Below, piece after piece: positions 35,728-44,790 of a DNA stretch of 64,000 nucleotides (the stretch's first letter is position 1; the number at the start of each line of letters is the position of its first letter). The stretch is from NCBI GenBank assembly GCA_034435635.1, contig DAOTWY010000137.1:1-64000 (forward strand). Reading direction: 5' to 3'. The position numbers and the translations under genes are program-made. This DNA is from DAOTWY01 sp003696565. Its GTDB lineage: Bacteria > Chloroflexota > Anaerolineae > Aggregatilineales > Phototrophicaceae. The notes under the pieces were generated by a model. It worked only from the letters and a program-made list of their open reading frames with translations, did no database searches and was not told where the DNA came from.

Positions 35728-35922
35728 TTATTCTTGTGGAACGTTGAGCGCGTCCCAATCTCCCTTGCTGACGAACTTGGTTAAATTACGCCCGTCGTCT
35801 GTTTTGGCACGCAAGCCATAGCGAGTTTGACCGTTTTTAGTTGTAAAGGTTGTTTTGCGGACGTTAGCTTCATCAATTTGAACTTTTTTCTTCAACTTGA
35901 CATCGTAAAACTCAATCGCCAT
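35728..35922 (-). CDS. small basic protein of unknown function
   Basis: 64 residues, basic, with FYDVKLKKKVQIDEANVRK and RYGLRAKTDDGRNLTKFVS. It looks like a compact single-domain protein, possibly nucleic-acid binding given the basic charge, but no family is recognised. AGGAG nine bases ahead of the ATG supports translation. Confidence 0.6.
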   Translation of the reverse strand: MAIEFYDVKLKKKVQIDEANVRKTTFTTKNGQTRYGLRAKTDDGRNLTKFVSKGDWDALNVPQE

Positions 35923-36016
35923 TTTAATAAACTCCTGCTTTCTGACAACATTGCGCTAAATAGCGTAGTATCATTCTAGCACAATATTGAAATTCGCAAG
36001 TGATTTCGCAAAGTGT

Positions 36017-36928
36017 TTATTGATTTATGGGAAAATGGTCACTTAGCCATGGAATGAGGCGGTCATAATTGGGGATGGGTCCATTTGTTCCTGGTAAAAT
36101 CCAATCACGATCAATCACAAGTTGTTCAACCTGGAAGCCACTCAAAAGCAATGCCGGTGCTATTTGTATCAATTGCAACGGCGTTAAATCAGTATCCACA
36201 TATTGATAAAACACCTGCAATAATGGTACCCAAGTTAGGGGATTAAATGCCCGCCGGGCAAATGCCGTGACGACTTGTTGCTGTCGTTCTGCACGGCGAT
36301 AGTCATCATCCATGTGGCGTGTACGGGCGTAGATGAGAGCCGTTTTTCCATTCATATGTTGTGACCCAGCTTCAAACCGTATGGACATTGTGCCGTAGTC
36401 ATCTGTTGGGAAGTATGGATCAACAATCTCATACGGGACATTAATTGTGACTCCACCTACCGCGTCAATCATCGCCTCAAACGCGCGGAAATCAATACGG
36501 ATATAATGGGTAGGTATGATGTTAAAGCTCAACGCTAGGCTTTGTTTCAATAATTCCGGTCCTGTACCAGGTGCCTCTAATTCGCCTAAAAGGTTAATGG
36601 TGTTAATTCGTTGTGATGCGCTATATCCTGGCACGCGGATGAAAATATCCCGCGGGATAGAAAGTAAACTCACCTGTAGCTTATTTGGTTGAACGCCTAA
36701 CAGCATCACTGAATCCGTGCGGGCTAAATAGCCTTCTCCCTGGCGTGAATCCAACCCCATTATCAGCACAGTGACCGGTGGCGGTGGGGTAAGCACGTAT
36801 CCTAATAGGCTTAAACCGCAGGTGAACATAAAGCACGCAAAAAACGCCAGAAAGAATAACCCTGCCCGAAGCAAACAGCCAGGCTGATGTGTCGTGTGTT
36901 GATATGGTGATCTTGATTTTATGGTCAT
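36017..36928 (-). CDS. LytR-CpsA-Psr (LCP) family protein
   Basis: 303 residues. An N-terminal membrane helix (about 25-48) is followed by the LCP domain (about 53-230): VLIMGLDSRQGEGYLARTDS, LLSIPRDIFIRVPGYS, FDFRAFEAMIDAVGGV (in part), and ALIYARTRHMDDDYRRAERQQ (in part). The conserved Asp and Arg residues that bind the lipid phosphate are visible. Such enzymes attach teichoic-acid-like or capsule polymers to the wall in monoderm bacteria. It follows the FHA gene on the minus strand but a terminator separates them. Confidence 0.88.
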   Translation of the reverse strand: MTIKSRSPYQHTTHQPGCLLRAGLFFLAFFACFMFTCGLSLLGYVLTPPPPVTVLIMGLDSRQGEGYLARTDSVMLLGVQPNKLQVSLLSIPRDIFIRVPGYSASQRINTINLLGELEAPGTGPELLKQSLALSFNIIPTHYIRIDFRAFEAMIDAVGGVTINVPYEIVDPYFPTDDYGTMSIRFEAGSQHMNGKTALIYARTRHMDDDYRRAERQQQVVTAFARRAFNPLTWVPLLQVFYQYVDTDLTPLQLIQIAPALLLSGFQVEQLVIDRDWILPGTNGPIPNYDRLIPWLSDHFPINQ

Positions 36929-36932
36929 TTTA

Positions 36933-36970
36933 CCAAAATAAAACCGCGTCTTTCTCTTACAGGACGCGGT
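36933..36970 (-). terminator. intrinsic terminator of the FHA gene
   Basis: On the minus strand ACCGCGTC (from 36970) pairs with GACGCGGT (to 36943) around a 12-base loop, followed by TTTTATTTT. It is 25 bases past the stop of the FHA-domain gene. Confidence 0.8.
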
Positions 36971-36994
36971 GGATTTGTGTTACAATATCTACCT

Positions 36995-37513
36995 TTAACG
37001 AAATAGAACCTGTATGGGTAAACGCCCAAGCAACAACTCATCACCTTTACGGAGCATGACGGGCTGATGTGGCTCAAGCTGTTCTCCGCTTAAGAAAGTA
37101 CCATTGGTGCTACCTAGATCGGTGATGTAAATGTGTCCGTTTTCCACGTGTAGGCGGGCATGCTCACGAGAGACACCGCGATCCAATGCGCCATATGGAG
37201 TTAGGTCTACATCTGGCATATATTGGATACGGGCATCAGCACGTCCTAGAATGACCGTTTGTGATTCAGGGAGGGTCAGCCGTTCAACAATCCCACGGAT
37301 GACCAGAATGAGTTCAAAGTGGTCGCCACCGAATCCAAACAGGGTGTTGCCTCGTCCAATTTTGGCGGCACCGGTACGTGGAAGTTTTTGTTGTGATGAT
37401 AAGATCGCCGTATCTGGTCGGATATGGCGTGTTAATTCAGGGTTATAATGCTCGTTTTCGTGTTCGTTTTCTTCAGAAGATGGATTTTGTTCGTCACTCA
37501 TAGACATATCCAT
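36995..37513 (-). CDS. FHA domain protein
   Basis: About 172 residues. An acidic N terminus is followed by the FHA domain at about 75-165, with ILGRADARIQYMPDVDLT, GVSREHARLHVENGHIYITD (in part: VSREHARLHV) and LGSTNGTFLSGEQL. It binds phosphothreonine peptides. ATGs at 37513, 37507 and 37501 are all possible; the frame continues to 37570 but that would overlap the divergent kinase gene. No kinase is adjacent, so the phosphorylated partner is unknown. Confidence 0.8.
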   Translation of the reverse strand: MDMSMSDEQNPSSEENEHENEHYNPELTRHIRPDTAILSSQQKLPRTGAAKIGRGNTLFGFGGDHFELILVIRGIVERLTLPESQTVILGRADARIQYMPDVDLTPYGALDRGVSREHARLHVENGHIYITDLGSTNGTFLSGEQLEPHQPVMLRKGDELLLGRLPIQVLFR

Positions 37514-37568
37514 ATTTAAGTATATGAACAAAGTATAACACACATTACAATCGAAGGACATAACTAAC

Positions 37569-39305
37569 ATGCAAATTTATCCTGCATCCCCACGTGAAAC
37601 GATCCGAGTTACATTTGAAGACGGATATATTTTAGAAGGTCCAGTTGGTACTACGACTCATGACTTTTTACGCGCGGCGGAAGAACGTTATCAATATAAC
37701 GCGCCATTGATGGGAGCAATTGTGGATGGGCAACTGCGTGAGTTGACCTATCCCGTTCATCGTGATGCTAATTTGGCACCGGTTTTGCTGTCTAGTAGTG
37801 ATGGCGGGCGGATTTATCGTCGTTCGTTAGTGTTGCTTTTGGCGACGGCGGCAGCAGAACTCTGGAAAGGGTGCCAGGTCAGTGTGCGTTATGCTGTGCC
37901 GGATGGTGGATTTTATTGTACCCGCTTGGATGATAAACCCTTTACTCCTTTAGAGCTAGAACAGCTAGAAGCGCGTATGCGTCAGATTGTTGCGGATGAC
38001 GAACCAATTACAAAGCGTTCCGCGTCGTTGGAAGAAATCCGAGAGATTTATCGGTCACGGGGTGAGGAAGATAAACTCCGTTTGTTAGAAATGCGCTTGC
38101 GTCCGAATTTAACCGTATATGGCTTGCGTGGACGGGAAGACTATTATTATGGCTATATGTTGCCTTCAACCGGCTATTTGCAGTATTTCCGCCTGATCTG
38201 GGTAAAAGAAGGCTTTATTTTGCAGTATCCACGCCAGGAAGCTCCTACCATTCTCCGCCCGATACGTGCTTATGATAAACTTGGCAAAGTCTTTCAACAG
38301 GCTGATGAGTGGCTTCAGCGGATGCAGGTGGAAGATATTGGTCGGTTAAATCGATTGGTTTCTCAACAAAAACGCCTAGATGAATTAATCTTGGTGGCGG
38401 AAGCATTACATGAACAGAATGTTGCACAAATTGCCCGCACCATCACAGAACAGCATCATAAGCGTGGGGTGCAATTAGTGTTAATCGCCGGTCCTTCGTC
38501 ATCTGGTAAAACAACTTTTTCCAAACGATTAGCTATTCAACTTTTAGCGCATGGGTTACGCCCAGCCACATTAGAAATGGATAACTATTTTGTGGATCGT
38601 GATTTAACCCCGCGTGATGAAAATGGCGATTATGATTTTGAGGCTTTAGAAGCGATTAACCTTAAGTTGTTTAATCAACAACTCCTTCAGTTGATGCAGG
38701 GGGCAGAGGTTCAAATCCCACACTTTAATTTTCTGACGGGTAAAAGCGAACCAGGACGTACTGCCCAACTCCTACAGGATCAAATTCTCATTATCGAAGG
38801 GATTCATGGGCTAAACCCCAATTTAGTGCCACAAATTCCCAAAGAGAAAATCTTCCGTGTGTATGTCTCTGCGTTGACTCAGTTAAATATTGACTCACAT
38901 AACCGTGTGCCTACGACAGATGTTCGCTTGCTGCGGCGTATTGTACGTGATGCCCGTACACGTGGTTATAGCGCGACGGATACCCTAGAACGGTGGAATA
39001 GTGTGCGCCGTGGAGAAAAGAATAATATTTTCCCGTATCAAGAAAATGCTGATGCGATGTTTAATTCCGCCTTAGTTTATGAATTAGCTTCCCTTAAACC
39101 GATTGCTGCACCGTTGCTGTTGCAGGTGGAACCAAACACGCCGCCGCACATTGAAGCAAAGCGGTTGCTCTCGTTTTTGAACTGGGTTCGTCCTATGAAA
39201 GCTGAGCAAGTGCGCTTGATTCCAGATACATCCTTGCTGCGTGAATTTATTGGAGGGTCTATTTTAGATGACTATCATCCCAGTAATCCAGGAGATGAGT
39301 CATAG
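37569..39305 (+). CDS. uridine kinase-like NTPase with TGS-like N-terminal domain
   Basis: 578 residues. The N terminus has a TGS-like domain (about 8-70, IRVTFEDGYILEGPVGTT), then a threonyl-tRNA-synthetase-like second region (about 75-280) and a C-terminal P-loop kinase domain (about 300-575). Its P-loop GPSSSGKTTF lies at about 308-317, with YFVDRD and IIEGIHGLNP following. Related proteins are annotated as nucleoside or uridine kinases; the exact substrate is uncertain. GAAGGA stands 13 bases ahead of the ATG. It ends convergent with the PucR gene. Confidence 0.8.
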   Translation: MQIYPASPRETIRVTFEDGYILEGPVGTTTHDFLRAAEERYQYNAPLMGAIVDGQLRELTYPVHRDANLAPVLLSSSDGGRIYRRSLVLLLATAAAELWKGCQVSVRYAVPDGGFYCTRLDDKPFTPLELEQLEARMRQIVADDEPITKRSASLEEIREIYRSRGEEDKLRLLEMRLRPNLTVYGLRGREDYYYGYMLPSTGYLQYFRLIWVKEGFILQYPRQEAPTILRPIRAYDKLGKVFQQADEWLQRMQVEDIGRLNRLVSQQKRLDELILVAEALHEQNVAQIARTITEQHHKRGVQLVLIAGPSSSGKTTFSKRLAIQLLAHGLRPATLEMDNYFVDRDLTPRDENGDYDFEALEAINLKLFNQQLLQLMQGAEVQIPHFNFLTGKSEPGRTAQLLQDQILIIEGIHGLNPNLVPQIPKEKIFRVYVSALTQLNIDSHNRVPTTDVRLLRRIVRDARTRGYSATDTLERWNSVRRGEKNNIFPYQENADAMFNSALVYELASLKPIAAPLLLQVEPNTPPHIEAKRLLSFLNWVRPMKAEQVRLIPDTSLLREFIGGSILDDYHPSNPGDES

Positions 39306-39340
39306 GTGGATGTGCCCTAAAAATAATTGGGTTGTCACTA

Positions 39341-39384
39341 CATGGGAGATGTACGATCAATTTCTTAAGGTACATCATCCCATG
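39341..39384. terminator. hairpin between convergent kinase and PucR genes
   Basis: CATGGG (39341-39346) and ATGTAC (39349-39354) pair with GTACAT (39370-39375) and CCCATG (39379-39384), making a long stem with a small internal loop between the stops at 39305 and 39398. It probably ends transcription in both directions. Confidence 0.5.
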
Positions 39385-39397
39385 GTGATGCTTGTGT

Positions 39398-41047
39398 TTA
39401 GTTTAGAGCTAAGAGGCGGCGGATTGTTAGCGCGAGGTGCAAAGCGAGCCGTGTCTCTGGTCGATTAAGGTCTAATTCTGCGATTTCATTGATGCGATTC
39501 ATGCGGTACAGCAACGTGTTTCGGTGGACAATCAACATTTCTGCCGTTTGGCTTAAATTTCCATGACAGGCGAAAAACGCTTCTAATGTTTTGATTAAAT
39601 CCGCGTGCTGACGCATATCATACTCAATTAATGAGCCGAGGGTTTTTTCTGTAAATGCCATCAATTTTTCACGGTCGGATAAACTCAAAATCAATTGATA
39701 AACGCCTAAGTCCCCAATGTAAAGTGGCGTGTCTGTTTGTAGGCGGATGGCTAGCTCTAGGGCTTGTACGGCATCTCGATAAGAGGCACGCCATAAGCCA
39801 ATTTCACGGGCGGGCTGCCCTAAGCCAATTGCCACTTTATGCCCAGGATACTGCCGTTGAATTTCTGCACTAAAGGATGAGGCAAGTTTTAGGCTGTGAT
39901 CAATCGGGTTTTCTGGGTCGGTCGCATGGAATACTAACACTTCTTGCTCGCGTTCGCGTTGCCACACAAGTGCTTTTGCCCGCTGATTATTGATAACGGT
40001 GTTCACCAAAGTTTCCAGTCGCCGGTTGGATGGTGCATTATCCCCATGCCAAGAAAGAACAATTGCCAGGTGAGTTTGTGTCATGTCATGATCAAACCGC
40101 TCACCCTGGCGGATCGCTTCTTGATGACTGACATCCCCAATCAGCAGGCGATCTAAAAATGTACCACGCAGCCGTTTTTCGGTATCACTGACGGCTTTTT
40201 GTTTTGCCATTTCCAGCGCACAGGCGGCTGCACCGTGTTCTGCCACCAAAACATCGATATCATCTAAATCGGTATCTCGCCCGATGATAGAAAGATACCC
40301 GCGTCCGACATCACTGGTAATAACCGGGGAGACCAACCGCGCTAACCCAGGGGTTGGTAGGGATTGCATCAACACGACATCATCAACATCACTCACACGG
40401 TGGCGATCTTGATATTCAACCGGTAGGTTATCTTGTTTGCGTAAGAACTGTTCAATTTCATCCCAGTAAGAGACAAATTGTGGTTGAACTGAACTATATA
40501 ATATATGTAGCCGTTTGTCTTGAATGACAACGGCTTTGTTTGTCAGCCGTGCCATGGTATTAATTAGTTCTGCCATTCCCTCATTGCGGGAGGAAATTTG
40601 AGTGAGTTGGCGGTAAATCTGAGTGCCACGCCGTTCAATTTGCCCTTTACGATCTACCAATAAGCTGACAACGGCTTTTTCCACAAGGCGGATTTTGCTA
40701 CCTGTGGGTAATTGTAACAACGGAATACCATATGCTTTGGCTTCGGCTACAGTGGCTGGTGATGGTGTATCAGACAGGACAACTCCAGCAGCTTTTTGTT
40801 CGGATGCCCAACGCACGACCTCTAAATCACTGGTTTTTTTCAGATTATTTGTCTCATGTGCAGCCATCAACACGAGTTCATTTTGTTGTAAAGTTTTGGT
40901 CACTAAGCTGTCTTCCGGGTAGATGACGGTTGTCCAGGTAACGGGACGGTTTAGTAAGCCATCACCGGAAATCACCCGTGTGCCTAATGGTAAAGCAAGT
41001 TTGCGAATGTCATCAATTGTAATGCGCTCTTGGACTTCTGAACTCAT
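39398..41047 (-). CDS. PucR family transcriptional regulator, second copy
   Basis: 549 residues, same architecture as the protein encoded at 4976: a PucR sensing domain (LALPLGTRVISGDGLLNRPV, AAGVVLSDTPSPATVAEAKA), a middle region, and the C-terminal HTH (NLSQTAEMLIVHRNTLLYRM) that ends in TRLALHLALTIRRLL. The conserved core suggests paralogs that sense different metabolites. It is preceded on the same strand by a small membrane protein with six bases between them, so they are co-transcribed. No other likely target gene is adjacent. Confidence 0.87.
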   Translation of the reverse strand: MSSEVQERITIDDIRKLALPLGTRVISGDGLLNRPVTWTTVIYPEDSLVTKTLQQNELVLMAAHETNNLKKTSDLEVVRWASEQKAAGVVLSDTPSPATVAEAKAYGIPLLQLPTGSKIRLVEKAVVSLLVDRKGQIERRGTQIYRQLTQISSRNEGMAELINTMARLTNKAVVIQDKRLHILYSSVQPQFVSYWDEIEQFLRKQDNLPVEYQDRHRVSDVDDVVLMQSLPTPGLARLVSPVITSDVGRGYLSIIGRDTDLDDIDVLVAEHGAAACALEMAKQKAVSDTEKRLRGTFLDRLLIGDVSHQEAIRQGERFDHDMTQTHLAIVLSWHGDNAPSNRRLETLVNTVINNQRAKALVWQREREQEVLVFHATDPENPIDHSLKLASSFSAEIQRQYPGHKVAIGLGQPAREIGLWRASYRDAVQALELAIRLQTDTPLYIGDLGVYQLILSLSDREKLMAFTEKTLGSLIEYDMRQHADLIKTLEAFFACHGNLSQTAEMLIVHRNTLLYRMNRINEIAELDLNRPETRLALHLALTIRRLLALN

Positions 41048-41053
41048 AAATGA

Positions 41054-41425
41054 CTATGTCTCCCCAGTTACAGCACCAATACCCAACACAATTGCAAAAA
41101 CTAAAAGCGTCACACCGTAAAAATTGGCATCCAAATCGACACTGACGTTATAAATGGCGAACATCAGCATGATTGTGCCAAAAATCCAAGTTGTTGGGGG
41201 AACACGCCAGCCGTGTTGAAATTGATATACCCCAGCACCTAATAAAATGACCGCGCCAGAAAATGGAATTAGTGGGTTGGGAAGTGTTCCTTCTGGCAGA
41301 ATGTAGATCACTGCAAACACCAAGACCATCAAAAACCAAGTTGTTCTTTCAACACGTGCTTCAGCCCGGCTTTTTCTTCCCCGTCGCTTTCCACTTGTAT
41401 TGCTGGATGACTTTCGTTTTGCCAT
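41054..41425 (-). CDS. small membrane protein
   Basis: 123 residues. A basic N terminus (MAKRKSSSNTSGKRRGRKSR) precedes three or four hydrophobic segments at about 28-45, 53-70, 78-95 and 102-120. No family recognised. It sits six bases upstream of the PucR gene and is divergent from the lipoprotein gene, so it may share regulation with PucR. Confidence 0.6.
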   Translation of the reverse strand: MAKRKSSSNTSGKRRGRKSRAEARVERTTWFLMVLVFAVIYILPEGTLPNPLIPFSGAVILLGAGVYQFQHGWRVPPTTWIFGTIMLMFAIYNVSVDLDANFYGVTLLVFAIVLGIGAVTGET

Positions 41426-41450
41426 GTGTGTCGTTCCTTATTACGATTAA

Positions 41451-41483
41451 TGTATATTGTCGCTTATTTAGGCAAAATATACA
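41451..41483. promoter_or_regulatory. inverted repeat between divergent genes
   Basis: TGTATATT (41451-41458) and AATATACA (41476-41483) are exact inverted copies 17 bases apart in the region between the membrane protein and the lipoprotein. They could be a dimeric operator, perhaps for the adjacent PucR regulator. An AT-rich chance match is also possible. Confidence 0.3.
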
Positions 41484-41488
41484 ATAGG

Positions 41489-41516
41489 TTGCATCAAAGC
41501 ACAAACGATATAGAAT
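41489..41516 (+). promoter_or_regulatory. candidate promoter of the lipoprotein gene
   Basis: TTGCAT (41489-41494) and TAGAAT (41511-41516) are 16 bases apart, 26 bases ahead of the lipoprotein ATG. Confidence 0.35.
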
Positions 41517-41542
41517 GACATAAAAAAGCGTGAGGATAATGC

Positions 41543-42409
41543 ATGAGACGAATTCTATTATTAATTTTAGGGGTGATATTGGCGGCATGTAGTTCTGCCC
41601 CAACCACACCACAACAAACGGGACCTGTTTTGTTGGAAGAGGTTGTGTTGGAGCCAACAATCCCTGTGCCGACACGTATCCTTACGCCCACGCCTAGCCA
41701 ACCCGTTCCAACTAGCGAAGTTCAATCTCCTTTAGAAATTGTGACAATCCAGGCGGATTTTGTTTTGGTTACGCCAACCCTCCCACCCAGCAAAACACCA
41801 ACCAGTACCCCAACAATCACATATACGCCCAGCATTACCCCAACCCCGACAGTGACGGTTACAGCAACGGCAACCCGTCCTTTGTTCCCGACGAGTGTGA
41901 TTATTCCCATTACAGCAGATGCAGCGGTGGCATTGCCGCAAGTTTGTAACAGTACATGGTTTTTCCTTACGCCAGCTCCTGCTAATTGCCCACTTAGTCC
42001 ACCAATTGCCAGTCAGGGTGTGTTTCAATCGTTTGAAAATGGGTACATGATCTGGGTAGGTGCGCAGGATGCCATTTATGTCATGTACAATGACGGTATT
42101 CCACCGCGTTGGCAGGTGTTTCGGGATTCATTTGAGGAAGGTATGGCGGAGGATGATCCGGCTTATGCCAATGCTCCACGCCCAAATACCTGGCAACCCC
42201 GGCGTGGATTTGGGATGTTGTGGCGTAATAACCAGATCATTCGTGACCGGATCGGCTGGGCAACCATGCAGTGGGAGCAACCGTTTAGCGTACAAACGCA
42301 AGTTTCTAGTGATGGTACGTTGTTCATTAGCGAGCCATCTGGTGGGGTGTTTGGGCTGGCACCAAATGGCGTGAACTGGCAGCGTTATTTGGGCTATAGT
42401 GGTTTTTAA
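41543..42409 (+). CDS. exported lipoprotein with Thr/Pro-rich linker
   Basis: 288 residues. A type II signal peptide ends in the lipobox LAAC with Cys16 as the lipid anchor. A low-complexity linker of Thr and Pro fills about 28-115 (TPTLPPSKTPTSTPTITYTP), and a globular domain of about 150 residues follows with three further cysteines or aromatics (QVCNSTWFF, ANCPL, GYMIWVGAQDAIYVMYNDG). The C-terminal part, with its repeated WQ and FGMLWR stretches, resembles cell-surface proteins of unknown function in related genomes. The ATG follows GAGGAT. Confidence 0.75.
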   Translation: MRRILLLILGVILAACSSAPTTPQQTGPVLLEEVVLEPTIPVPTRILTPTPSQPVPTSEVQSPLEIVTIQADFVLVTPTLPPSKTPTSTPTITYTPSITPTPTVTVTATATRPLFPTSVIIPITADAAVALPQVCNSTWFFLTPAPANCPLSPPIASQGVFQSFENGYMIWVGAQDAIYVMYNDGIPPRWQVFRDSFEEGMAEDDPAYANAPRPNTWQPRRGFGMLWRNNQIIRDRIGWATMQWEQPFSVQTQVSSDGTLFISEPSGGVFGLAPNGVNWQRYLGYSGF

Positions 42410-42503
42410 TGCCAAGCAATTTGTTATCTATGCTGTATTAAGAATCGCCACGCCGGAGAGGTGCCGGAAATTTTTTAAGATGCATCTAAAAAGGGAAAAC
42501 AAA

Positions 42504-43502
42504 ATGAAACGCTTGAGTTGGGTAGTTTTATTTACGTTGGGATGTTTATGGACATCTATGGCGGTGGCGCAAACAGCCATCAATCCGGGGGATGTTATTG
42601 AAGATACAGCTAACGGGGAGGCGGTCTTATACACGTTTTCCGCAACGGCTGGCATGAATTATCTGATTAAGTTGGAATCCGATGATTTTGATCCATTAGT
42701 AGAAATTCTCAATAGTGATGAGGACGTTATCGCGTCTGATGATGATAGTGGTGGGTTTTTTAATGCACTGCTGAGTTTTACTGCACCAACGGACGGTATC
42801 TATACGATTGTTGTAACATCCTGGAGTGGCAGCCCAGCAGGTGTTTATACATTGTCTCTTTCTGAATTAGCGTTAATTCCACTCGTTTATGATGATGTGC
42901 GGACTGTTGAACTAAATGGCGCAGAGGCGATGTTCTTTGGTTTTGATGGTGTGGAAGGGGAATTTGTTACGATCACTGCCGATAGTGCAGATGATGCACT
43001 GGATACTGAGTTAGCTTTGTTCAGCCCTAATGGGGAGGAAATTGCGTTTGATGATGATGGTGGTCCAAGCTTGGAACCGGCAATTGTCTCTGTTCGTTTA
43101 CCAATGACAGGTGTTTATCAGGTGGTGTTATCGCCGGGTATTTCTGGTACAGAGTTAAATGGTACGGTTGATGTGCTGGTGACACCGGTTGACGGGCTAT
43201 TGCTTGATGATGGGCAACAAATCACACTTACGTTGGGGGAAGCGTTTGATTATCAAATGGTGTATTTCACTGCACAGTCTGGCACTCAGTATCAATTATC
43301 ACTTATCTCAAGTTCGGAAAGTGGCTCCCCAACGGCAACGGTTAATGATGGCACATTTGGAAAACGGTTGAACGCGGATGGATTTACAAGCGTATCTGGC
43401 GTGTTCACAGCGGAAACAGACGGTATAGTTGCTATTCGTGTGGAACAATATTTAAGTTTCCAACCGGCGGAGATTATCGTTTCGCTAATAGAAGCTGAAT
43501 GA
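42504..43502 (+). CDS. secreted protein with PPC-like beta domains
   Basis: 332 residues. A Sec signal peptide (about 1-21, ending AVAQ) is followed by three beta-sandwich units of the PPC (bacterial pre-peptidase C-terminal) kind: DVIEDTANGEAVLYTFSATA, FDPLVEILNSDEDVIASDDD, GIYTIVVTSWSGSPAGVYTL and later repeats. The DxDxDG-like acidic loops (SDDDSGG, FDDDGG) may bind calcium. No protease domain is attached. The ATG at 42504 is preferred to a TTG or ATG further upstream because it gives the signal peptide. Confidence 0.78.
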   Translation: MKRLSWVVLFTLGCLWTSMAVAQTAINPGDVIEDTANGEAVLYTFSATAGMNYLIKLESDDFDPLVEILNSDEDVIASDDDSGGFFNALLSFTAPTDGIYTIVVTSWSGSPAGVYTLSLSELALIPLVYDDVRTVELNGAEAMFFGFDGVEGEFVTITADSADDALDTELALFSPNGEEIAFDDDGGPSLEPAIVSVRLPMTGVYQVVLSPGISGTELNGTVDVLVTPVDGLLLDDGQQITLTLGEAFDYQMVYFTAQSGTQYQLSLISSSESGSPTATVNDGTFGKRLNADGFTSVSGVFTAETDGIVAIRVEQYLSFQPAEIIVSLIEAE

Positions 43503-43604
43503 CTGCTTGCATAACTTTGATGAAAATGAGCGGTATTTGGGTGTCGATTGCGTGGAGATAACGCAATTAATTTTTTAGCGGGTATATCAGATTGTGAGTA
43601 TAGG

Positions 43605-44720
43605 ATGCAAAAACGGCTATTTGCTTGTTTGTGTTTGATGCTTGTCCTGCCGCTTTCTGCGCAGGAAAACAATGCTTTTTATGATGTGTCATCTGGGGTG
43701 CGTTATACGGTTGAGGTGTATGCGCCGGCGAACTTTCCAGTTGGGTTAACTTTTGCACCAGACGGACGCTTATTTTATAACGAAAAGACGACGGGTAACG
43801 TCCGTGTGATTAGTGAAAATGGTGAGACACAGCGTGAGCCTGTTCTGCATTTACCCACAGATGCACTAGTTGAACGTGGGATGCTTGGCATCGAAGTTGA
43901 CCCAAATTTTGAGGATAACCATTTGATTTGGGTGGTGCATACGGCAGTTGGTACAATGCGGGATTATCCTTCAAATAAGTTGATCCGCTTTCGTGAGGAA
44001 AACGGCATCGCCCAAGATGTGACGGAAATTCTTAGCTTGCCCATTGAAACCGGAGAATTACTCCACAACGGTGGCAATGTCCATTTTGATGAAGATGGCT
44101 TGCTGTACATCTCATTTGGGGATTATGGCGTGGCGGCATTTGCGCAAGATACAACCACCATGCAAGGTGCGATCCATCGTTTTGAGGTCAACGGTGATGA
44201 GCTTAGCCCTGCGCCGGGTAATCCGATAGAGGGTAACAGCCTTTGGGCATATGGCTTCCGTAACCCATTTGATTTTGATTTTGACCCAATTAGTGGCAAT
44301 ATCATTGCAACAGAAAACGGTCCGGATTGTGATGATGAAATCAATATTGTATTGCCGGGGTTTAACTATGGATGGGGAGAGGACTATGAATGTTTAGGGT
44401 TGGGCTTCCCATTGGGTATCTCAGATTATATGCCGCCAATTTTGAGCTTTACGCCGACAATCGCACCTGCTGGGATTATCGTTTATGATCATCCGGCGGT
44501 TCCTGAATGGTATGGAGATGTCTTTTTTTGCGCATGGAACACAGGGGAATTGACTCGGGTGGTATTGAATGAGGAGCGTAGCCGCGTTTTAGAAACACAC
44601 ATCATGGACTTAGGTGAGGCAAGCTGCAAATTGGACATTACAATTGGTCCAGAAGGTGGCTTATATTTTGGCTCTGTTGGGGATAACGCAGGCTGGATTT
44701 ATCGCCTATTACCAATCTAA
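43605..44720 (+). CDS. PQQ-type glucose/sorbosone dehydrogenase-like (GSDH) protein
   Basis: 371 residues. A signal peptide (MQKRLFACLCLMLVLPLSAQ) is followed by a six-bladed beta propeller of the GSDH superfamily: PVGLTFAPDGRLFYNEKTTG, MLGIEVDPNFEDNHLIWVVH, FDEDGLLYISFGDYG, YGFRNPFDFDFDPISG, NGPDCDDEINIVLPGFNYGW. Related proteins oxidise sugars with PQQ at the cell surface, but many use other substrates, and no PQQ genes are in the window. The ATG at 43605 is chosen because it starts the signal peptide. Confidence 0.82.
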   Translation: MQKRLFACLCLMLVLPLSAQENNAFYDVSSGVRYTVEVYAPANFPVGLTFAPDGRLFYNEKTTGNVRVISENGETQREPVLHLPTDALVERGMLGIEVDPNFEDNHLIWVVHTAVGTMRDYPSNKLIRFREENGIAQDVTEILSLPIETGELLHNGGNVHFDEDGLLYISFGDYGVAAFAQDTTTMQGAIHRFEVNGDELSPAPGNPIEGNSLWAYGFRNPFDFDFDPISGNIIATENGPDCDDEINIVLPGFNYGWGEDYECLGLGFPLGISDYMPPILSFTPTIAPAGIIVYDHPAVPEWYGDVFFCAWNTGELTRVVLNEERSRVLETHIMDLGEASCKLDITIGPEGGLYFGSVGDNAGWIYRLLPI

Positions 44721-44723
44721 ATT

Positions 44724-44751
44724 TTGAAATCACACATCCATCGCCTAAAAT
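44724..44751 (+). promoter_or_regulatory. promoter of the Hsp70-HEAT pair
   Basis: TTGAAA (44724-44729) and TAAAAT (44746-44751) are 16 bases apart, 39 bases ahead of the Hsp70-like ATG. It resembles the housekeeping consensus; there is no heat-shock operator of the CIRCE kind. Confidence 0.5.
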
Positions 44752-44790
44752 AGAAAAGTCATTATTCGTTAATTCATGGGGTTTCATTGA

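Noticed and set aside
39268..39468. A 66-codon plus-strand frame after the kinase gene
   Set aside because: It spans the terminator-like hairpin between two convergent genes and has no start signal.
41650..41880. Short repeated ACNCC/CCNAC-like units that could look like a repeat array
   Set aside because: They encode the Thr/Pro-rich linker of the lipoprotein; no direct repeats with unique spacers, so not a CRISPR.
42450..42480. CCGG-loop-CCGG followed by TTTTTT ahead of the PPC-like gene
   Set aside because: Only four base pairs; too weak to call a terminator with confidence.
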